A DNA stretch of 64,000 nt from the NCBI GenBank assembly GCA_018292915.2, contig JACVVK020000058.1, forward strand, positions 476,001 through 540,000. The letters run 5' to 3'. Shown in pieces: positions 32,897 to 44,118 of this stretch (position 1 is the first letter of the stretch; each line of letters begins with the position of its first letter). A program made the translations under genes and the position numbers. The notes beneath the pieces are model-generated. The model searched no databases, was not told where the DNA came from, and saw only the letters and a program-made list of their open reading frames with translations. The stretch comes from Batillaria attramentaria (taxonomy: Eukaryota > Mollusca > Gastropoda > Batillariidae).

Positions 32897-32924
32897 ACCT
32901 CACATCGCACTCTCAGTGTGTGTT
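32897..32924 (-). pseudogene. Relic of an Ig1-type exon 3' end with donor
   Basis: CACACTGAGAGTGCGATGTGAGG closely matches the last bases and donor of the exon at 31814-32068. The remainder of the exon is not found next to it. The short length limits confidence. Confidence 0.4.
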
Positions 32925-33269
32925 GGCTAATTATATCCCTGTTTGTTTGTGATGGGCCAATGGCCAAAACAATGTTACATAATTCAATTGGATGAAAAAA
33001 AAAACCCTTCTGATAATGCATTTAAATCTCACCTGAACAAAGAAGAAGTAGGTAAACCCAAACAAACGAACAGCAACGTATTATCTCCATACCCAGTGCT
33101 GCAAGGGACAGACGAAGAAAAGAAGTGTACCACTTTGAGACAGCTCGCCCCGCGCTGTTGCAACGGCCTTTAGTTGCAAGCGTCAAGCTCCACTTGATTT
33201 TCCTCATCGAAACTGAGACATTTGGGAATGGCAAACCAGAACAAGACACGTTCCTCCACTTCGTTTCTT

Positions 33270-33342
33270 CCTTTTTTATTTATCTATTTTATTTTATTTT
33301 ATTTTATTTTATTTTATTTTATTTTATTTTATTTTATTTTGT
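33270..33342. repeat. (TTTTA)n microsatellite
   Basis: About 12 pentanucleotide units in intergenic sequence. Confidence 0.9.
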
Positions 33343-33344
33343 TT

Positions 33345-34526
33345 GACAAATTTCTTTGGAGAATGTGCTAGCTCGTGGTAACCATAACGCTCAACTCCAA
33401 AATGAAAACGGCCAAACATCTTGTAGTACGGCGTTTAGCACTTCGGACCATGGACCGGGAGACCCGTGTTCCAATCCCAGCCGAGACAAGGGGGTGTTTT
33501 CCTACTTAGGTCGGCTCCTACCCAGAGCGGGTGTGCTTACCTTCTTCACGAGTACGACTTTGGGGGTGAATCCCTTGATATGACACTCTTATGATGAATA
33601 AAGGGTCGGCACAGCAGGTGCCGTAGTTTCCGGGCTTGGTTAACGCCGGGATATTCATGACAGGGAGCGCGGAATGCGGTCTTGTCAAGCAGTCCACGAA
33701 ACCACTTGGACCTCCGGGGCATCATATCGTCCTCCTCCTCCTCATCATCATCATGCATAATTAAAAAGTACCTCAACTTCCGAGCCCTCCGTAATAAACA
33801 CTTTTAAAACCCCGCACAATTCCATTTTCTATATATGTTAAAACGTGAAATCGTTCTACAATTCATTTTAAAAGTCTACAAAAACAGTTTGTAAACGTAA
33901 ATTCTCCGTTTATTTTCGGGAAACTGTTTTGAATAGTTACCTTGAAACCTATCCTGTCTTTTTAAAATCACCAAAACCTGTTGTGAAGCTCAGTGGTTTT
34001 TCCTCTTTCATTTTTCGTAACAGTATGGGGCCCTTCGAGATTTTGACAGTCACCTTCTTGAAACTTGTATCTTGATTGTCTTGATTGTCCTGGTGGGAAC
34101 GCTATTGTATCCCTGCACAATATTTTGTGTGAATGTGATTAACAGGGTTCTGGAGATACAATCTCGAAACCCGTGCGTGCTTCCCTAGCTGGCTGAGGGA
34201 TTAGGTTACCGGGACGGTCGGTGGTCTAGTGGTTAAAGGTCCCGACCATAGTAATTTTTTTTCTCGAATTTCCCAAAATTTTGCATCTGAACAGAAAGAA
34301 GGGACCACGCTCTGTCATCTGATCACTCTAGATTGCCTCAAAACACACTAGTATTTTCGTGGGACGAAAAGTAGCGCCAGCAAAACGTCGTCTGTTAGCC
34401 TAATTATAATACTTTGGTTCCCGACTCGATAGCTCAGCTGAAAAGCTCTTTTGAAAAAAGAAATCATGTATTTCTAAAAACCACCAAGGTGATTTGGGGA
34501 CAGATAGGCTAGGAAAATTGCTGAAC
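33345..34526. other. Intergenic stretch with tRNA-like fragments
   Basis: No gene is seen. GTGTTCCAATCCCAG near 33468 resembles a B box, and GGTGGTCTAGTGGTTAAAGG near 34210 matches the A-box head of SINE family 2, so fragments of tRNA-derived SINEs are likely. Confidence 0.4.
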
Positions 34527-34980
34527 AAGGTAGAACAAATTTGATCCTAACTTTTTATTACAGATTTCAACAGGCCCCTAATGCTGTGGTGGTCTCCGTG
34601 ACCTGATAAGTGCAAAAGCATAAAATACTGCCGTTTTACATGGTCCTTTGAATCAACGGCCAAACTGATGGCCGCAATTTTCCAGGAAGCATCATTCTGA
34701 TTGGGGTAAAATTTCAGTATGTCAACAATGCATGTCTTGTCTAACAGTAACCGTATTTAGAGTGGAGTTCTGCGCATTTCTGTACCCGCAAACACGCATA
34801 CTTTGTGCACACCCTCAAAAGCCCATTTATAGGGCTCATATAGTGAAAATGGCAAGATAAACGGTCGTTTTTAACGGTGACGCGGACGGAGAACAAATTC
34901 ACGGAGACCACCACAGCATTAGGGGCCTGTGCTCTACTGATTTCTGTAATAAAAAGTTAGGATCAAATTTGTTCTACCTT
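34527..34980. mobile_element. MITE with ~75-base terminal inverted repeats
   Basis: AAGGTAGAACAAATTTGATC at 34527 is mirrored by GATCAAATTTGTTCTACCTT ending at 34980. The similarity continues through CTAACTTTTTATTACAGA and TAATGCTGTGGTGGTCTCCG. About 290 bases lie between the arms and no transposase is encoded. No clear target duplication is visible. Confidence 0.7.
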
Positions 34981-35410
34981 CCGCTATATAAAAAGCCTAA
35001 TTAGACTAGCCTACAGAGGCAAGATGCCATCTTGTGAAGTGTGTGGTGTGTTGGCGGTTCCGGGTTCCAGAATTGCAAAGAAAATAGTAGATCCTATTAC
35101 TGAGCTTCTGCTGACACTGACTGAGAGGCGACACAGAGACTCTATATAGCGCCGGCTGAGGGGCTGGCCCAGTGGTGACAGAGCGTGTTCTGGGCATTTC
35201 AATGGCGACGCAAACACTGTGATCTCAAAACGAAAGAAGAATACCGGATCGCCAAAAAGTCCGGCGCCACTGAAACTGAGCGTGACGGATCGAGTCAGCT
35301 GATCGAAAAACAAAAGTAAGAGGCAAACGCACGTAAATCGTCTGTCTAGGCTTCCAAAACCGAGATGAAAATTATTTACAACTCAGTCATTCAACATTCA
35401 GTACTGCAAC

Positions 35411-35515
35411 ACAACGTGAGCGTGCGTGTTGGGCTCAGTTCGCGGCGCTTTGAGCCGATTCATGAAATTGGGTAAAGCGCCTATACGAAAATATTATTAT
35501 TATTATTATTATCAT
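35411..35515 (+). mobile_element. SINE family 2, 3' end
   Basis: GTGAGCGTGCGTGTTGGGCT through GCCGATTCATGAAATTGGGT and an (ATT)n tail matches the 3' part of 41058-41368. Confidence 0.75.
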
Positions 35516-36413
35516 TATTATTTTTATCATTAATTAATTAATTAATTACAGGACGCCGGCATTTGGGGAGACTTTGCGAGCTGCACGTGGTCCAGTATGC
35601 GGTACACGCTAGTAACCGAGGGCCACATATCAAATTACCATTTTCACACACATATCACATTATCAAATTTGGCTGGCAAACCGTCTTTAATGGTCTGCAA
35701 TCTCAGCAAAAAGCCGCAAACGTTGCGTTTTTTTTTTTTTTTTTAAACTGCGACTCCTTTGATTGTGCATAATCTAGGCAACTCTATCACAGTTGCAGAG
35801 TTTTCAGCGCTTCACCCTTATAACACCAGAGCACGAGTTTACCGTGACATTATTTGGCTTTTGGTCAGTGAGCGAGACACATCGCTACAGTGTCTAACGG
35901 ATGTTGAGTGCTGCACGATCTTTCTCGCTCAGTGTCAAAACGAAAACTGAGCTGTGAAATCAGGCTGCCCTTGGCTTTTATTGGGGTTTCAGGGACGCTG
36001 AAAACTCTGCAACTGTGACAGAGTTGACTGTGTTTGCACGGTCGACTCTGTAGAATTTTTTTTTTTTCACACTTCGGAAAGCTTTTTGTTGGGAGCTTAG
36101 ATCTTTAATGCCCACGGCCTTTACAACTCAACGTGTATAAAGAGGTCTTCTAATCACGTTGCAGCTCAGTGGTACATATCAGTTACAGAACTGTCAAAGC
36201 GGAACTATAATTACCCTAATAATCACGAATAGAATAACGTCAGTGTCTTCTTTCAATTTTTGCAGATTCATGTCACAGACACACCAAAGAAAGCATTATT
36301 AAATTTTGCCAAGTTCATTAGACACAACAACATTGCATAATTTGTTCGTCAAAGCCATATATGATGTACATGACAACCACCACTACCACAACCGCAACCA
36401 CCGTCAAGAACAA

Positions 36414-36553
36414 CATGTATGTATGTATGTATGTATGTATGTATGTATGTATGTATGTATCTATGTATGTATGTATGTATCTATGTATGTATGTATGTAT
36501 GTATGTATGTATGTATGTATCTATGTATGTATGTATCTATGTATGTATGTATG

Positions 36554-36585
<32 letters not shown>

Positions 36586-36705
36586 TGTATGTATGTATTT
36601 ACGTATGTATGTATCTAGGTATGTATGTATGTATGTATGTATGTATGTATGTATGTATGTATGTATCTATCTATGTATGTATGTATCTATGTATGTATAT
36701 ATGCA
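36414..36705. repeat. (GTAT)n microsatellite, expanded
   Basis: About 290 bases of GTAT with CTAT variants. The paralogous tract at 60199-60275 is about 75 bases, so length changed after duplication. Confidence 0.95.
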
Positions 36706-37020
36706 TGTATGCTTTCTCTGTATTTACGTAACTGATTATTTACTTAGCCATACTCATGTATTTATTTATTCCCTTCTTTGTTTGTCTACCTGGAAAGCGC
36801 CTAGAGCTCTTCCGAGATTAGGGGTTATACAAATCATCATTATCATTATTATTATCATTATTATTATCACTATCATTATTCAGCAAAGATAACAAAAGTA
36901 AAGATCCCACCCTTTACTCCCCCTCCGCGCCGGCAATACCCGAAAGAAATTTTCTGTTGCTGCAACTTGCATGATTTCTGTTTTATATGTGTTAACTTTT
37001 CTCCCGTTTTCTTCGCACGT

Positions 37021-37095
37021 CCGGGGAGCCAGGGTGGCCGAATGGTAGAGCGTTGGACTTCTAATGCTCGGGTCGTGAGTTCCACCCATGCACCC
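37021..37095 (+). mobile_element. SINE family 1, tRNA-like head
   Basis: GGGGAGCCAGGGTGGCCGAA then TGGTAGAGCG and GTCGTGAGTTCCACCC keep the A box and a mutated B box. The acceptor-stem 3' half is missing, so it is not a tRNA gene. The paralog is at 60592-60665. Confidence 0.75.
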
Positions 37096-37675
37096 ACTCC
37101 TCGCACGTCCTGGTACGTCTCCACCTGGCTGGCACTATCTGTACGGACTCTCCTCCTTGTGGATTCCGAGCTTCTCGTAGCTTGTACACGTGCTTTACTG
37201 CTGTGCTGTTATCAGCTAGTGCGATTTTTCCTGCTGATCAAGATATTCTGGAGATATTTTCCGAAATACAGAAATATCGATACTTTCTCATCGTAAATCA
37301 GCCGTGTCTTCGCAAACCTTCGAGTCACGTGACAACAAACAGCAGCAGCAACAACGAAATACCCGACAACCAACAGAATCGAAGCAGACAAAAGAACAAA
37401 ATTAACAGACAATCAACAGACCACCACAACCACCACTACCACAACCGCAACCACCGTCAAGAACAACAGTGAAGAAAATAAACCACAGATGGACATCTTT
37501 TATACCATTTTTTAATAAATTTATTTGCCTGTGGCCCGTAAATTATCACATCTGCATTTTTTTTTCATGAACCTCAAAAACTCCGATAAGAGTCATGAGC
37601 AGTAATTATTATTGGCAATGGAAAAAGTTCGGTTCAGATTTTCATTAGAAAACCCTGGTTGTCAAACTCAAATAT

Positions 37676-37678
<3 letters not shown>

Positions 37679-37731
<53 letters not shown>
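37679..37731. repeat. (GT)n microsatellite
   Basis: About 24 units, with the paralog at 61248-61289. Confidence 0.9.
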
Positions 37732-37733
<2 letters not shown>

Positions 37734-37878
37734 GACGTTCTTGTTTGAAAATTCTCGTTTGATCAGCAAAATATAAAAAAAAACACCAAAGTGATCTGGG
37801 AAACTGAAGGAAATAATTGAAGCAAAGCTAAGATATACTACTGTCTACTGTACAAACAACATAAATTGACAGACCCTT

Positions 37879-38165
37879 CCTTAAAGAGGATAAACCGCAC
37901 TATTCCTTCGTCTCAACAATTGGCATGTTCGCGTTAAACAGACGCTGTAAAGAGTTCTCTTTTCTTTTACAGACGCGTCCTTGGATAGGGTAAACCACCA
38001 TGCTCCTTCATCTCAAAGATTGGCATGTTCGCGTTAAACGGACGCTGTAAAGAGTTCTCTTTTCTTTAATAGTCGCTTCCTTGGAGAGGCTAAACCACCC
38101 TTCTCCTTCACTTCAAGGATTGACATGTTCGCGTTAGAAAGACGCCATAACGAGTTCTTGTTTGG
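37879..38165. repeat. Three tandem ~100 bp repeats
   Basis: Each unit carries TAAACC, then TTGGCATGTTCGCGTTAAAC (third copy diverged) and GAGTTCTCTTTTCTTT. Copies start near 37879, 37979 and 38079. The triplication predates the segmental duplication, since it is also at 61440-61735. Confidence 0.85.
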
Positions 38166-38842
38166 TTTAGACTTTGATGTGTACGTAAAGCTTAAGAAAC
38201 AATCAATCACTGCATGAAAGGGTTGCACTGATTAAATTAAGCCGTGCATTAATTTCCATTTCAGCTTTTAACAAATATACATGTAGTAAATGCATAAATT
38301 TCCGATTAACTCTTGAGAGCCCGAGCCCGATCACCCGTGTCCGCTATATCATAAGACTGGTCAAAAGGAACAAGCCACTGTACACCGGGAGGAGCCACTT
38401 CAAGCCACTATTATGCAAGGCGTGGGCCTTCCTGAGACACCTACAGATTGCGTAATATTGACTTGAGGTTGTTCCTAGTGAGCTGAAGATTTTCAAATAC
38501 AATTGTGATTATTGCATGAGCTTTTAAAACTTAATGATTATGCAGGATCTGGTTTTACAGACGGTCCAACTGTACAACGGGTTGTCGTTACAAACGATAT
38601 AAATATGATTTGAAATTGTTTTCAACCAGAAAATCGAACACAGCAACTGTCGAAATCGTGGTCATCTAACTATCTGGTTATACGCCGATTTATATGTTAT
38701 GGCACCGTAAGCAATACAAAATGCATACTTTGAAATATTCATGGTTTGGTAAACAATGGTCACAGTACAAAACCCGATGATTGATTAAAGTGCATGTAAC
38801 TTTCTGTGCTGGTTATAAAGAAAATGACAATGGAACAATACA

Positions 38843-39819
38843 AAAATTGCTTTGAACAGTTCTGATTTTACAATTACAGTTGGATACACTGTCACAAACG
38901 CTGTGTCTGAATTCTAAGCCTATGGCCCATTTCAGTGCGCTGCTTCCGCATTTACAGGAATTCCTATGCAGAGTAAGAAATCACAAATACACAAATCATG
39001 GAATATAATATCTGTGCAAAGCAAAACCAGCGAGCTGCAAAGCTTGATACATTCTTAGGATGCGTAACATAAAGCATTATAGAAATCGCATCTTTGTCTT
39101 AAATGCGTTAAACAGCCTTCAGCCACCATTAAGCACAATACAACCGTGACGCTATATACAACAAAAGGACGTGCATTGGTGAGAAATCCAATGTGACAGC
39201 AAATAAAAATCATTACTTGCACCTGACAGGGTTTTGATAATCTCCAGAAGGGCCTGGCGTTAAACGAACCTCCAACAAGAAAACAAAATAACAGCATTGT
39301 TCAGTTGCATCGGGCGTGCTTACTTAAAATCAATGTGAGTTTCCGAAGGCAGGCACTAGCGCAGGGGAAGTCACCCATTATTGGCTTGAAGGAAAAAATG
39401 CTCAACCGGCAGTCTGCTTTAAAAAAAAAAAAAAAAAAAAATTAACCTACAGGTTTGACGGTTTCAGAAAACGCGAGTTTTCATCATCACCGCTATTCTA
39501 AATATTCACGAAAAAGAAAGAAAAAAATGAAAGCGAGCGCTTCCATAACTCTGTCCCTTCGAAATTTGCCGATACTATAGTAATGTCCGTTCGGAAACTG
39601 AGACGTAAACTTTGGGTCATGCCTCTCCCTGTTGAAGTCATCGCAGATGTCGCTGCCGTCTTCGGGCGATGACGTGTTCTGTGTAATAAAAACAAACAAA
39701 CAATAAAAATCCAGCAAATGAAATAATATTGGACAGGAATGCTTTTCACTTCACCCCTCTGTCACTAAATTTTAAAATGGTTTTGTCATGAGGGTGGAAA
39801 GGCGTGCGCACAATTTTTA
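38843..39819. repeat. Segmental duplication block, copy 2; empty site of the Helentron
   Basis: It matches 1-981 and continues without a break into the paralog of 13165 onwards, so the junction near 39812 is the uninterrupted Helentron target. Confidence 0.9.
39493..39678 (-). CDS. Candidate distal exon of receptor gene B (tail or 3' UTR)
   Basis: It is the copy of 653-829 with the same CACAG acceptor; HYNSIGKF has become HYYSIGKF. As in gene A, the tail exon stop lies upstream of this exon, so coding use is unproven. Confidence 0.3.
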   Translation of the reverse strand, partial: NTSSPEDGSDICDDFNRERHDPKFTSQFPNGHYYSIGKFRRDRVMEALAFIFFFLFREYLE

Positions 39820-40139
39820 TTAAAGAATTTGCTGTTTCGTTATAGTGGGTTTTTCTGGTTAGGCGTCCACAGTTCACATAAAGGGAATGTTGAATAAAAA
39901 CGTTTCTCCTGTTTATCGTGAAACGTGCTTATCTGTATCACTTCATTCTGCGGAATCCGTGCTCAACACAACACCACCACCATCACCACTAACTACAACA
40001 AACAATAACAACAAAACAACCAACCAACCAAACAACGAAATACCGACTGATTAAAAGACTGGAACGCAACAAAAAATACAAAACGAAAAGCAAAGAAACA
40101 AATAAAGAGATGAAAGAAACCTTACGTGAAGTTCTTTCT

Positions 40140-40501
40140 TCAAATGGAATGTTTGTCGCCTTCGGGTCCGGTGGCAATGATGACGCCATCGCCATGACCA
40201 GTAAAACACTCCGCCACCATGCTTTGTGCCTTAACAGCGTCCCAAGGTTCTTGGTAGACGTTCGGTTGTGGTGGAGCTGCTTCTTTGATGCTCACCCTTC
40301 CCATGGCAATAGCGGTGACTTCATACGCTGCTGAACCAGAACTCTTTTGTCTGGGAACACCGTCAGGTTGTGTTGAGGATGGGAAATCGCCGACGACAGC
40401 ATATCCGGCGCCGTCTGGAGAATGGCATGAAGCTGACATGACAACACCACTGTCAGTATCAGCGTCTGTGCCATTCTTAGCGAACGTTGGATTGGTGTAA
40501 T
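40140..40501 (-). CDS. Gene B exon: cytoplasmic tail
   Basis: A TTACAG acceptor and TGA at 40142-40140 give 362 bases. It has two more codons than gene A (GHGDGV against GHGV). The four tyrosine motifs (YTNP, YAVV, YEVT, YQEP) are kept. The GTAAGG donor after the stop is also kept. Confidence 0.7.
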
Positions 40502-40660
40502 CTGTAATTGAAAAGGGCTATCAGAGACAGTGAAACTAAACTCTAAACACGTTTTAACCCATACAACAACAACAACAACAACAACAACACAGAAACAGCA
40601 CCAACATCAATTAAACGAAAAAGCAAAATTGGCACACACATGATCACTTGCACACACACA

Positions 40661-40699
<39 letters not shown>

Positions 40700-40764
40700 A
40701 CACACACACACACAGAGACAGAGAGACAGACAGAGACAGACAGACAGACAGCCTTTACTGTTAC

Positions 40765-40809
40765 AGGGTGACTGTGAAGTCTGATGGTCATCGTTGGAAG
40801 CGTTTTTCC
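40765..40809 (-). CDS. Gene B exon: 45-base juxtamembrane exon
   Basis: It has the same length, phase and splice sites as 14049-14093, and the encoded linker appears unchanged. Confidence 0.7.
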
Positions 40810-41057
40810 CTGCGAAAATAAATACAAAGAAGTAAAACGAAAAGTTTAAACAGCAAAAATAACAGCCAAAGTTTTCATCCAGGGAACTACCATTACACAC
40901 GTTCCCGTGATGTAATGGATTCAATTCCCTTACACAGCAATGACCAAACCGTGTAAGTATATTTCAAGGCCAAAAAGAACCTTGTATGCTTTGATGGTGG
41001 GAGTAGCGATGATGGTTTGACAAATTTTGTCGTAGCTTATTTACTTACTTACTGGAT

Positions 41058-41368
41058 TCTCGTATGTGGCACCGTTCATTCGGGCCGATCGTCGGGGGTT
41101 CTCTCTGGGTACTCCGGCTTCCTCCCCCTCTGCTTTGGAATTGTTCAGCCCACCAAATTTGAAAAATAGATGAAATTCTAAATTCCGAAATTTAAATAGC
41201 TGAGCTGACCCTTCGCACCACGTGATTGTAATGTGTTTACGTCCAGTGTGTGTGAAAGAATGCGTGTGATTCACGTGAGCGTGCGTGTTGGGTTCAGTTC
41301 GCGGCGCTTTGAGCCGATTCATGAAATTGGGTAAAGCGCCTATACAATATTCATTATTATTATTATTA
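41058..41368 (+). mobile_element. SINE family 2 insertion with target duplication, unit 2 only
   Basis: It is flanked by TTACTGGAT at 41049-41057 and 41369-41377, and the single-copy empty site is at 14333-14341 in unit 1. The copy lacks the tRNA-like head, so it is 5' truncated. It ends in (ATT)n. It inserted after the units separated and lies in a gene B intron on the opposite strand to the gene. Confidence 0.88.
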
Positions 41369-41617
41369 TTACTGGATCAAGGTTATTGTTTTTCATGTTT
41401 TGTTGTTGTTATTTCGGGCACTTTTCCATTGTTCCCAGAGATTCAGACTTGGAGGGATACACCTGTTTTATATATTTAAACCTGACAGGTATACATATAT
41501 ATCACGGAATACCATTTTAATTAACTTTTCGGTGATAGACTTTGTTAGCCGGGAAATACTGTTTGTTGCTTGCGCGGCGTAAGCCCTAACTAACTAACTA
41601 ACTGATCTTCACCGAAA

Positions 41618-41619
41618 AG

Positions 41620-41682
<63 letters not shown>

Positions 41683-41703
41683 CTCTCTCTCTCTCTCCAA
41701 AAT

Positions 41704-41755
<52 letters not shown>

Positions 41756-41757
41756 AT
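41618..41757. repeat. Double (GT)n microsatellite next to gene B transmembrane exon
   Basis: Two GT tracts are separated by GCGCGC, a CT run and AATG. The paralogous tract in unit 1 (14588-14623) is single. The near end is about 10 bases from the splice donor. Confidence 0.9.
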
Positions 41758-41765
41758 TGCCTCAC

Positions 41766-41882
41766 CCTTTCTTCTCCGACGAACGACCACGACAATGATG
41801 ACGACCGCCGATAAAGATCCCACAGATCCTGGGACTACAATAATGATGATTGTATCAGTAGATGCTGATTCCACAACAACAA
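41766..41882 (-). CDS. Gene B exon: transmembrane segment
   Basis: The exon is 117 bases, two codons shorter than in gene A in the stalk before the helix (VESAS against GPDVVSAS). The Ile/Val-rich helix, SGSVGSLS-like centre (PGSVGSLS) and RRRRK are kept. Confidence 0.75.
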
Positions 41883-42230
41883 CTGGAAGAGAGATCACCA
41901 AAACAATAGTGGTATTAGGAACGATGTTTTGTACTTATGTTCTCAGAAACAATTAAAGTACAATGCATGCCGTCGTTTGGATGGGGAGGGAGAGGGAGGA
42001 GGCGCTGGAGAAAGAGAGAGAGAATGAACTAACTTTGAATGAACTAAATGATTTTTTTTTACAAGGATATAAGTGTTAAGCACAAGTTCTTATTTTACAA
42101 CATGTCCTTGGTACATAAAACAAAAAAACAGCTGCTATATGATCTAAGCTGCAACACTCCGAAAACGAAAGAAAACCAAACAAAACAAGTATAAAGAAAG
42201 AAGAGAGGAAAAACAAGCAAAACAAAACAA

Positions 42231-42264
<34 letters not shown>

Positions 42265-42396
42265 CATGCAGATGATTTTACTTAATCTTGTATTAGCCAA
42301 ACAAAGACTTTAAATACTAATTCAAGATCTCTTCTAAAGGAACGAGGAAAAGGTTTGACAGAGATATATGCCTTCAACAGGTCTGCCAAGACAACG

Positions 42397-42398
<2 letters not shown>

Positions 42399-42478
<80 letters not shown>
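42399..42478. repeat. Compound microsatellite (GT)n(GA)n(GACA)n
   Basis: It is the paralog of 15258-15361 with a shorter GT tract. Confidence 0.85.
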
Positions 42479-42494
42479 CTTAAAGACTGCTTAC

Positions 42495-42755
42495 TCGGTT
42501 CTTTAACATAAAAAAAAGTACTCGACTCTCCCCAAGCCATTTGAAATGGTGACTTTGTAAACACCAACATATTCCTCTGGCACGTTTTTCCCCCTGTAAT
42601 AGTGCAGGTCACGAAGTTACTGCTTGGTCCGCTGACCTTCACTTGGCTGTTGAACACATTGGAAGATACCGTTTTCCCAACTTGATCGGATTTGTTTGCG
42701 TAATGGGTGTAGGTCAAATCGTCTGGTAGCGGTACAGGGAAGACCCGCAGTTCGA
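42495..42755 (-). pseudogene. Gene B Ig4 exon remnant
   Basis: The donor A|GTAAGC is intact, but similarity to gene A's exon 5 stops at 42755, removing the acceptor and about 78 coding bases. A two-base insertion near 42590 and a one-base insertion near 42510 put the middle out of frame. The exon cannot be spliced normally. Confidence 0.8.
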
Positions 42756-43055
42756 CCAAGGAAATAAACTAAATATCCCTTGTTCAGCTACTACCTCTAC
42801 TACTACTGCTACTACTGGATACTTATATAGTACTTTTTTCCTGAGGGCTTATGTCGACTTGTAGGCGTTATCTGCACATTCATCACAAATAACGCAAAAA
42901 ATATATTTTGGATCCACACGCTCAATTGTGACGACTTCCATGGGCGATGCGATAATGATTCCGCCATTACAATCAATGTTTTTTTTTTTTTTTTTAAATT
43001 ATATATAATCCAGTAATTTAGTAATTAGTGTACAGTTTGCAGATCTTCTCAGGGT

Positions 43056-43097
<42 letters not shown>

Positions 43098-43168
43098 ATT
43101 ACTATTGACGTAAGGACTGCGTCATAACCCTGACGTCATTTATTTTCTATTTTGTATTTCGTATTCCC

Positions 43169-43207
43169 CTGATAAGGGCCCGCTGAGGGCCTGAAAATTT
43201 GGGTTCC
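43169..43207 (+). ncRNA. Hammerhead-like core, copy 1 (mutated)
   Basis: CTGATAA, stem GGGCCC-GCTGA-GGGCCT, then GAAAATTTGGG. One core base (G8) is missing, so this copy should be inactive. Confidence 0.4.
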
Positions 43208-43350
43208 ATGCTTTGTTCAGAATAATAGTTGATCACAGCTCTCAAGGAGTTTCTAATTATTCTACGTGGATTCTTCCATTTCAAAACTCTTTTGGGGATG
43301 TGCGGAGCCAGCATGACTTTCTTCGTTTTGTAAAGTCAGTATATAGAAGT

Positions 43351-43431
<81 letters not shown>

Positions 43432-43571
43432 TGACTTTACAAAACGAACAAAGTCATGCTGGCTCCACACATCCCCGAAAGAGTTTAGAAATGGATGAAT
43501 CCACGTTGAATAACTAGAAAATACACTCCTTGAAAACTGTGAACAACTATTATTATTAAGAAAACATGGAT

Positions 43572-43607
43572 CCCAAATTTTCGGGCCCTCCGCGGGTCCT
43601 TCATCAG
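43572..43607 (-). ncRNA. Hammerhead-like core, copy 2
   Basis: On the minus strand: CTGATGA, A, stem GGACCC-GCGGA-GGGCCC, then GAA-AATT-T. The self-complementary AATT would form stem III between two copies, as GAAACGTC does in known dimeric Penelope hammerheads. UUCC before the core can pair with GGGA after the cleavage position (stem I). Confidence 0.45.
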
Positions 43608-43776
43608 GGAAATACAAAATACAAAATAAATGACGTCAGGGTTATGACGCAATCCTTACGTCAATAATAATGTTCTTGTTCTTTCACGTGCTCTCTCTCT
43701 CTCTCTCTCACTCTCTCTCTCCCCAACCCTGAGAAGATCTGCAAACCTACCCTGACGTCATTTATTTTGTATTTCC

Positions 43777-43814
43777 CTGATGAAGGACCCGCGGAGGGCC
43801 CGAAAATTTGGGAT
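43777..43814 (+). ncRNA. Hammerhead-like core, copy 3
   Basis: It has the same core as copy 2, in plus orientation. The A-C mismatch in stem II is shared with copy 2. Confidence 0.45.
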
Positions 43815-43870
43815 CCATGTTTTCTTAATAATAATAGTTGTTCACAGTTTTCAAGGAGTGTATTTTCTAG

Positions 43871-43950
<80 letters not shown>

Positions 43951-44118
43951 CTGGCTAGTTTTATTTCCAAAAACCATTCACAAATGTACCTTGCCCATTT
44001 TCAAAAGAAAAAAAATTCACGGTTTTTGTTTTTTTTGTTTGTTTTGGGGGTGGGTGGGTGGGTGGGTGGTTTATGTTTTGTTTTGTTTGTTTTGGTTTGT
44101 TTTCAGGGTGTTTTTTTT

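Larger units (their letters stand above)
35735..38842. repeat. Segmental duplication: intergenic block, unit 1
   Basis: It matches 59530-62403. No coding gene is recognised. It holds a GTAT microsatellite, a SINE head and a 100-base triplicated repeat. Confidence 0.9.
43033..43950. mobile_element. Penelope-like element fragments as an inverted repeat around (TA)n
   Basis: The left arm 43033-43350 is mirrored by 43431-43747 with high but imperfect identity, around a (TA)n core at 43362-43430. A third partial copy in the left-arm orientation (43750-43870) ends in a second (TA)n tract to about 43948. Each copy carries a CTGATGA...GAAA core like the hammerhead ribozymes of Penelope-like element terminal repeats. 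No reverse transcriptase is present. Confidence 0.6.

Noticed and set aside
32694..32903. Hydrophobic minus-strand frame that could be a signal peptide for the spare Ig exons
   Set aside because: It is AT-rich low-complexity sequence, lacks a usable donor in phase 1 and follows the relic donor on the wrong side.
36306..36731. A 141-residue open frame of repeating MYVC
   Set aside because: It is a translation of the (GTAT)n microsatellite. The same holds for THTH and VCVC frames in CA and GT tracts across the window.
37021..37095. Possible tRNA gene
   Set aside because: It has A-box and degraded B-box sequence but no closing acceptor stem, and it belongs to SINE family 1. The same applies to 60592-60665 and 45321-45503.
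37879..38165. Regular repeats that could suggest a CRISPR-like array
   Set aside because: There are only three 100-base diverged direct repeats with no spacers, in an animal genome.
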